Below are positions 3,418-7,465 of a stretch of DNA of 7,465 bases, in pieces. The stretch is from positions 1 through 7,465 of the forward strand of contig CAJPQU010000095.1 of the NCBI GenBank assembly GCA_905372875.1. The letters are read 5' to 3'. Source of the stretch: an uncultured Schwartzia sp. (GTDB lineage: Bacteria; Bacillota; Negativicutes; Selenomonadales; Selenomonadaceae). Position numbers and translations under genes: made by a program. Below the pieces are notes generated by a model. It was given only the letters and a program-made list of their open reading frames with translations, did no database searches and was not told the DNA's origin. Within the stretch, counting starts at the first letter, position 1. Each line of letters starts with the position of its first letter.

Positions 3418-6090
3418 ATGACGGAGATGGAGAATAATATTCCGAAGGTGTACGATCCGAAGACCTTCGAGAAGAAATGGTATGCATATTGGGAAAAAAA
3501 TAGATTGTTTCACGCGGAGGTGGAGCCGCAGAAGACACCGTACAGCATCGTCATCCCGCCGCCCAATGTGACGGGACAGCTCCACATGGGGCACGCTATG
3601 GACAATACTTTACAGGATATCCTCATTCGCTGGCGCCGCATGCAGGGCTATAATACCCTCTGGATGCCGGGGTGTGATCACGCGGGCATCGCCACCCAGG
3701 CGAAGGTGGAGGAAGCGCTGCGGGAAGAAGGGCTGACACGCTATGACTTGGGGCGGGAAAAGTTTTTAGAGCGAGTCTGGGCGTGGAAGGAGAAGTTCGG
3801 TAATCGTATCATGTCCCAGCTGCGTTCTTTGGGATCGTCTTGCGATTGGGAGAGGGAACGGTTTACCATGGACGAAGGATGCAGCCGGGCGGTGCGCGAG
3901 GTCTTCGTGAGCCTGTACGAAGAAGGACTGATCTACCAAGGAACACGCATTACGAACTGGTGCCCCCGCTGTCATACGGCGCTTTCGGATATTGAAGTGG
4001 AGCATGAGACGGAGGTCGGGCATCTCTGGCATTTGCGCTACAGATTCGCCGATTCCGATGACTATGTGGAGATCGCTACGACACGTCCGGAGACGATGTT
4101 CGGTGATACGGGAGTCGCCGTACACCCGGAGGATGTGCGTTATCGGGAAATGGTGGGGCGGACGCTGATCCTCCCCATTGCCAACCGCCAAATTCCCCTC
4201 TTTGCCGACGAATATGTGGATCCGACCTTTGGCACGGGTGCAGTGAAAGTGACTCCGGCGCACGATCCCAATGATTTTGACATGGGGAAACGTCACGGTT
4301 TGGAGCAGATCAAAGTCATCGAAAACGACGGCACCATGGGGGAAGGCGCGGGCCGCTACGCGGGGATGGACCGCTACGCGTGCCGAAAAGCGCTGGCGAA
4401 GGAATTGGCGGCACTTGGGGTGTTAGTGGGGACGGAGGAACACGAACACGCGGTGGGGCATTGTTCCCGCTGCCACACTACGGTGGAGCCTTTGGTGTCG
4501 AAGCAGTGGTTCGTGAAGATGGCATCCTTAGCGAAACCGGCCATCAAAGTGGTGCGGGAAGGCCGCATCCGTTTCGTCCCCGAGCGCTTCACAAAAATAT
4601 ACGAGAACTGGCTGGAAAATATTCGCGATTGGTGTATTTCCCGTCAGCTTTGGTGGGGGCATCGCATTCCCGCTTGGTATTGCGACGACTGTGGCAAGGT
4701 GAGTGTATCCCGCACCGACCTCACGGCCTGCCCCGTTTGTGGAAGCAGCCACCTTCATCAGGACGAGGACGTCTTGGACACTTGGTTCAGCTCGGCTTTA
4801 TGGCCTTTTGAAACCATGGGCTGGCCGGAGAAAACGCCGGAACTTCGGCAGTTTTATCCCACCCGTACGTTGGTGACGGGCTATGATATTATTTTCTTCT
4901 GGGTAGCCCGCATGGTGATGATGGGATTGAAATTCGGCGGGGATATTCCCTTCCACCATGTATTCATTCACGGGCTGGTGCGGGACAGTCAGGGCCGCAA
5001 GATGAGTAAATCGCTGGGGAACGGGATTGATCCCGTGGAGGTCATTGACAAATACGGGGCGGATACCCTGCGGTTTATGCTGGTCACCGGCAATACGCCG
5101 GGCAACGATATGCGCTTTTATTGGGCACGAGTAGAGGCGGCCCGGAATTTCGCCAATAAATTGTGGAATGCTTCTCGCTTTATGCTGATGAATTTACAAG
5201 GTTTCGATAGGAGTTTCGTGCCGAAGGCAGAGGACTACACGCTGGCGGATCGTTGGATCCTGAGCCGCTATGCTCGCACCAGTGCCGTCGTAACGGAGAA
5301 TCTGGAGAAGTTTGAGTTGGGCGAAGCGGCCCGGGCGATCTACGAATTTATTTGGGGTGAATTCTGCGATTGGTACATTGAGTTGGTGAAGCCGCGCCTC
5401 TATGCGGAAGAAGGAGATTCCCGCCGGACAGCGCAGTATGTCTTGGGGTATGTCTTGGAGCGTACCCTACGGCTCTTGCATCCCTTTATGCCCTTCATCA
5501 CCGAGGAGATTTGGCAGCATATTCCTCACGAAGGGAAGAGTATCATGACGGCGCCTTGGCCTACGGGGGAAGAAACTTGGTTGGACAAGGCAAACGAGGC
5601 GTCTATGGCGGCCATCATGGAGGTCATCAAGGCCATTCGCAACATGCGGGCGGAGGTCAATGCCGCACCGGGGAAAAAGAGTGAGGCCATTCTGCACTTT
5701 TCCGACGCCGCGCAGCAGGCCGTATTCACGGCCAATGACGGGTATCTGCACGCCTTGGCCGAGGCCGATCCGGTGACCATTCTTTCCCCAACGGCGGAAA
5801 GACCGGAGAATGCCATGACAGCGGCAGCTGGAGGCGTGGAAATCTACCTTCCCCTCAAAGGGCTGATCGACATGGAAAAAGAAACGGCACGGCTATCGAA
5901 GGAATTGGATGGCTTGACGAAGGAGATCGCCCGTACGGAGGGGAAATTGGCCAACGAAAAATTTGTGACGAAAGCGCCGGTGGCAGTAGTGGCGAAGGAA
6001 CGGGAAAAACTTCAAGACTACGAGGAGAAAAAGCGCGTGGTAGAGGAACGTCTTCGCTATTTGACAACACTTTGTGAGGATAAAAAATGA
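3418..6090 (+). CDS. valS: Valine--tRNA ligase
   Basis: The 890-residue product is a full-length class I ValRS that charges tRNA-Val in the cytoplasm. The catalytic signatures are HMGH at 56-59, within PPPNVTGQLHMGH, and KMSKS at 528-532. The CP1 editing domain that hydrolyses Thr-tRNA-Val shows TTRPET at 221-226 and HDPNDF from 282. CXXC pairs at C182/C185, C349/C352, C422/C425 and C438/C441 suggest zinc-binding knuckles. DVLDTWFSS lies just after the last pair. The anticodon-binding domain follows KMSKS, and from about residue 816 to 885 a charged, heptad-like segment forms the C-terminal coiled coil typical of ValRS. ATG 3418 is preferred on ribosome-site spacing; ATG 3412 would add only two residues. 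The gene is first in an operon behind the valine T-box and overlaps folC by ATGA, which favours translational coupling. Confidence 0.97.
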   Translation: MTEMENNIPKVYDPKTFEKKWYAYWEKNRLFHAEVEPQKTPYSIVIPPPNVTGQLHMGHAMDNTLQDILIRWRRMQGYNTLWMPGCDHAGIATQAKVEEALREEGLTRYDLGREKFLERVWAWKEKFGNRIMSQLRSLGSSCDWERERFTMDEGCSRAVREVFVSLYEEGLIYQGTRITNWCPRCHTALSDIEVEHETEVGHLWHLRYRFADSDDYVEIATTRPETMFGDTGVAVHPEDVRYREMVGRTLILPIANRQIPLFADEYVDPTFGTGAVKVTPAHDPNDFDMGKRHGLEQIKVIENDGTMGEGAGRYAGMDRYACRKALAKELAALGVLVGTEEHEHAVGHCSRCHTTVEPLVSKQWFVKMASLAKPAIKVVREGRIRFVPERFTKIYENWLENIRDWCISRQLWWGHRIPAWYCDDCGKVSVSRTDLTACPVCGSSHLHQDEDVLDTWFSSALWPFETMGWPEKTPELRQFYPTRTLVTGYDIIFFWVARMVMMGLKFGGDIPFHHVFIHGLVRDSQGRKMSKSLGNGIDPVEVIDKYGADTLRFMLVTGNTPGNDMRFYWARVEAARNFANKLWNASRFMLMNLQGFDRSFVPKAEDYTLADRWILSRYARTSAVVTENLEKFELGEAARAIYEFIWGEFCDWYIELVKPRLYAEEGDSRRTAQYVLGYVLERTLRLLHPFMPFITEEIWQHIPHEGKSIMTAPWPTGEETWLDKANEASMAAIMEVIKAIRNMRAEVNAAPGKKSEAILHFSDAAQQAVFTANDGYLHALAEADPVTILSPTAERPENAMTAAAGGVEIYLPLKGLIDMEKETARLSKELDGLTKEIARTEGKLANEKFVTKAPVAVVAKEREKLQDYEEKKRVVEERLRYLTTLCEDKK

Positions 6091-7394
6091 AGTATCAAGA
6101 AGCGCTGGCATGGCTGGAAGAACTGAGCCGGTTTGGCATCCAGCTTGGTCTGCGGCGCATGGAACGGCTGGCACAACTTTTGGGCAACCCGGAACGCCGG
6201 TATCGTATCGTTCATGTAACGGGAACGAACGGGAAGGGTTCTGTCTCGGCCATGATGGCGGCGGCATTGTCGCGCTGCGGTATCGCCACGGGGCTTTATA
6301 CCTCCCCTCATTTGGTGTCCTATACGGAGCGCATGGGCATCAACGGGCGGGCGATCAGCGAGGCGGATTTTGCACGTACCCTGACGCGTGTCAGGCAGGC
6401 GGTGGAGACAATGACCGCGGCGGGAGAGGAAAGCCCAACCCAATTTGAAGTGCTGACGGCGCAGGCCTTTCTTTGGTTCGCGGAAGAAAAGACGGAATAC
6501 GCTGTCGTAGAGGTGGGGCTGGGCGGTTTATTGGATTCTACGAATATCATCTTTCCCGATTTGACGATCATCACCAATGTGACGTTGGAGCACGCCGATC
6601 GCTGCGGCGGAACCTTGGAGGGGGTTGCCCGGCATAAGGCGGGGATCATCAAAGAGGGTGTTCCGGTGGTGACGGCCGCGCGGGGGATGCCTTTGAATAT
6701 CATTCAGCAGACGGCCGCGCAGAAACACGCGCCGCTCTATGTGGCGGGAGAGGATTTTACATCACGCTTTGCTGGCGTAGCAGAGGGGAAGCAAAGGATT
6801 TCTTTTGCTTGGGGGAAAGCAGGATATGACAGTACAGCGCCCTATGAAGTTTCTTTATTGGGAGATCATCAGCGGGAAAATGCGGCGGTGGCCATACAGG
6901 CTTTTCGAGTGTTGCAGGCGCAGGACGGACGATTTACGGAGGCAGCTTTGCGCGAAGCTTTGCGCGAAACGGTTTGGCCGGGCCGATTCGAGGCGATGGA
7001 TATCGGCAGAGTGCGCATCCGTATCGATGGCGCACACAATCCGGCGGGTATTGCTGCCCTGCGCACCGCCTTGGACGATTATTTTCCCGAGGACCGCCGC
7101 GTGTTTCTGTTAGGAATCCTGCGCGATAAGGATATAGACACCATGCTAAGGACGCTTCTGCGGCTGGAAGATCGAGTCATGCTGACACGACCCGATTCGG
7201 AGCGGGCCGCCGATCCGAGGGAATTAGCGACGAAAGCCACGGCCCAGGAGGTGCGTGTGAAGGCGAATCCCGAGAAAGCTTTGGCGGAAGCCTTGACCAT
7301 GGTGAGCGATGACAGCCTGTTGGTGGTCACCGGTTCTTTGTACTTGGTCGGCAGGATCAGAGCGCTGCTTTTGCAAATGAGAGGGGGAAAATAG
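6087..7394 (+). CDS. folC: Bifunctional folylpolyglutamate synthase/dihydrofolate synthase
   Basis: The 435-residue product matches the FolC family of Mur-ligase-like ATP-dependent amide ligases. FolC joins glutamate to dihydropteroate and/or extends the polyglutamate tail of folates in the cytoplasm. The P loop is GTNGKGS at 46-52, followed by TSPHL and ER-GING. Further signatures are EVGLGGLLDSTN (commonly GLGGRLDATN in relatives), the HKAGIIKEG block that carries the metal/carbamate lysine region, and DGAHNP at 314-319 in the C-terminal domain. Whether both activities are present cannot be told from sequence alone. ATG 6087 overlaps the valS stop, with GAGGA at 6076-6080 as ribosome site. 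The valS-folC order is also seen in Bacillus subtilis. folC should therefore share the valine T-box control of valS. Confidence 0.95.
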   Translation: MKYQEALAWLEELSRFGIQLGLRRMERLAQLLGNPERRYRIVHVTGTNGKGSVSAMMAAALSRCGIATGLYTSPHLVSYTERMGINGRAISEADFARTLTRVRQAVETMTAAGEESPTQFEVLTAQAFLWFAEEKTEYAVVEVGLGGLLDSTNIIFPDLTIITNVTLEHADRCGGTLEGVARHKAGIIKEGVPVVTAARGMPLNIIQQTAAQKHAPLYVAGEDFTSRFAGVAEGKQRISFAWGKAGYDSTAPYEVSLLGDHQRENAAVAIQAFRVLQAQDGRFTEAALREALRETVWPGRFEAMDIGRVRIRIDGAHNPAGIAALRTALDDYFPEDRRVFLLGILRDKDIDTMLRTLLRLEDRVMLTRPDSERAADPRELATKATAQEVRVKANPEKALAEALTMVSDDSLLVVTGSLYLVGRIRALLLQMRGGK

Positions 7395-7395
7395 G

Positions 7396-7465
7396 ATGCG
7401 AACGGCGGATTCTTTCCAGCGGAGGAGAAATCTCTTATCGTTGGCACAGCTCAATTTCCTCTCCC
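7396..7465 (+). CDS. Start of a further operon gene, function unknown (3' end outside window)
   Basis: ATG 7396 follows the folC stop by one base and has GAGGGGG at 7381-7387, 8 bases upstream. The frame is open for all 23 codons to the window edge. It begins MRTADSFQRRRN and then turns hydrophobic (LLSLAQLNFLS). A basic start followed by a nonpolar stretch suggests a membrane protein or an exported one, but the fragment is too short to identify. The tight spacing implies co-transcription and probably coupled translation with folC. Confidence 0.6.
   Translation, partial: MRTADSFQRRRNLLSLAQLNFLS

Noticed and set aside
4380..4811. 143-residue frame within valS and other long alternate-frame ORFs in valS, hydG and folC
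   Set aside because: They lie wholly inside well-identified genes in other frames and arise from GC-rich codon use; none has a credible start or domain.

Overview
The window looks like ordinary chromosome from an anaerobic, low-to-mid GC Bacillota (Firmicutes). The grounds are a T-box leader in front of valS, the valS-folC pair, a complete [FeFe]-hydrogenase maturase HydG, strong Shine-Dalgarno sites and extended -10 promoters. The style of the FolC protein and the small secreted protein made me think of Negativicutes (Selenomonas/Megasphaera/Dialister relatives). That placement is inference only; nothing here proves a clade. I see no phage, transposon, CRISPR array or plasmid signal.

Layout. 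Positions 1-408 hold the C-terminal third of a MATE-family multidrug/cation antiporter, cut by the window edge. Positions 472-1896 hold hydG, with its own extended -10 promoter candidate. Positions 2004-2360 encode a small secreted protein of unknown function. A symmetrical terminator at 2398-2430 separates it from the convergent rpsT (ribosomal protein S20, minus strand, 2443-2709), which appears to start at TTG. Between rpsT and the next gene is a divergent promoter region, with rpsT promoter boxes at 2831-2859 (minus) and tRNA promoter boxes at 2912-2941 (plus). A tRNA-Leu(UAG) with encoded CCA lies at 2971-3055. Then come a promoter at 3087-3115, a valine T-box leader at about 3122-3351 with specifier codon GTC, valS (3418-6090), and folC (6087-7394), which overlaps valS by 4 bases. 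A further gene begins at 7396 and runs off the end.

How it fits together. The right half is a translation/one-carbon unit. Uncharged tRNA-Val should stabilise the antiterminator of the leader and allow transcription of valS, folC and probably the gene after it. rpsT and tRNA-Leu are separately transcribed translation genes. The left half has metabolic and envelope genes: HydG makes the CO/CN ligands for the hydrogenase H-cluster, while the MATE transporter and the secreted protein have no visible functional tie to it.

The most informative non-coding element is the T-box. Specifier loop, distal-loop motifs, the bulge that reads the tRNA 3' end, antiterminator and terminator can all be traced base by base, and the Stem II region seems unusually poor in pairing. 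No clearly new biological system is evident. The best candidate for something undescribed is the 118-residue secreted protein.
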